The notes beneath the pieces were generated by a model that was given only the letters and a program-made list of their open reading frames with translations, did no database searches and was not told the DNA's origin. Below, piece after piece: positions 5,119-5,131 of a stretch of DNA of 5,131 bases. Both the position numbers and the translations under genes were made by a program. Numbering within the stretch: position 1 is the first letter of the stretch; each line of letters opens with the position of its first letter. Origin of the DNA: Candidatus Sumerlaeota bacterium (GTDB lineage: Bacteria; CG03; SLGR01); assembly GCA_007136585.1 (NCBI GenBank), contig SLGR01000075.1, forward strand, positions 1 through 5,131, in the 5' to 3' direction.

Positions 5119-5131
5119 ATGAGGTTAGAAT
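5119..5131 (+). CDS. Start of a plus-strand gene, probably a transposase (partial)
   Basis: ATG at 5119 follows GGAGGT with ideal eight-base spacing and reads Met-Arg-Leu-Glu before the window ends. The start call rests on the ribosome binding site. The transposase call rests only on the repeats and hairpin upstream and cannot be tested from four residues. Confidence 0.45.

Larger units (their letters stand above)
5022..5131 (+). mobile_element. Probable left end of an insertion sequence (IS21-like), cut by the window edge
   Basis: The stretch combines AT-rich near-identical direct repeats starting with TGCCTCA, a hairpin and a well-formed ribosome binding site leading into a gene start. This is the usual architecture at the istA side of IS21-family elements, whose ends begin with TG and carry repeated binding sites. 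The outer boundary is uncertain: TGCCTCA at 5022 is one choice, and a related TTGTCTC at 5008-5014 could be an outer end. No transposase residues beyond the first four codons and no right end are visible, so the family call is inference. Confidence 0.42.

Overview
The window looks like a piece of an uncultured, probably anaerobic bacterium. It is moderately GC-rich, makes heavy use of AGG, ATA and GGG codons, and has very tight gene packing. No marker gene fixes the phylum. My impression is something near the Elusimicrobiota/Omnitrophota-type lineages, but that is a guess from style only.

Layout. Bases 1-164 hold the 3' end of a histone-deacetylase-family gene. It overlaps the first gene of a plus-strand operon (151-4268) that has the canonical Rnf order C-D-G-E-A. 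Every subunit is shorter and more divergent than in textbook Rnf. The next gene, where rnfB usually sits, is instead one long reading frame: an integral-membrane Gx-transporter / HepI-like domain fused to a Maf nucleotide pyrophosphatase. All junctions are overlaps or 1-base gaps, so the set is almost certainly one translationally coupled transcript. On the minus strand, ending on the very next base (4269), is a membrane-anchored SurA/PpiD-like chaperone that lacks a peptidyl-prolyl isomerase domain. Beyond it lie two 27-base direct repeats with a 35-base period, a small hairpin over a strong ribosome binding site, and the first four codons of another plus-strand gene. This looks like the left end of an insertion sequence, possibly IS21-like.

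Most interesting point. The Rnf-like cluster keeps the two 4Fe-4S motifs of RnfC and the covalent-FMN motif of RnfG. It lacks the cysteines of RnfA and RnfE that hold the intramembrane 2Fe-2S cluster, the RnfD loop that carries the second covalent FMN, and the glycine-rich nucleotide/flavin motif of RnfC. No rnfB is seen. If all the genes are intact and expressed, which their unbroken frames suggest, this is either a remodelled Rnf paralogue with a different electron path or a complex with a new function. The assignments rest on reading motifs by eye and on gene order; no database search was possible.
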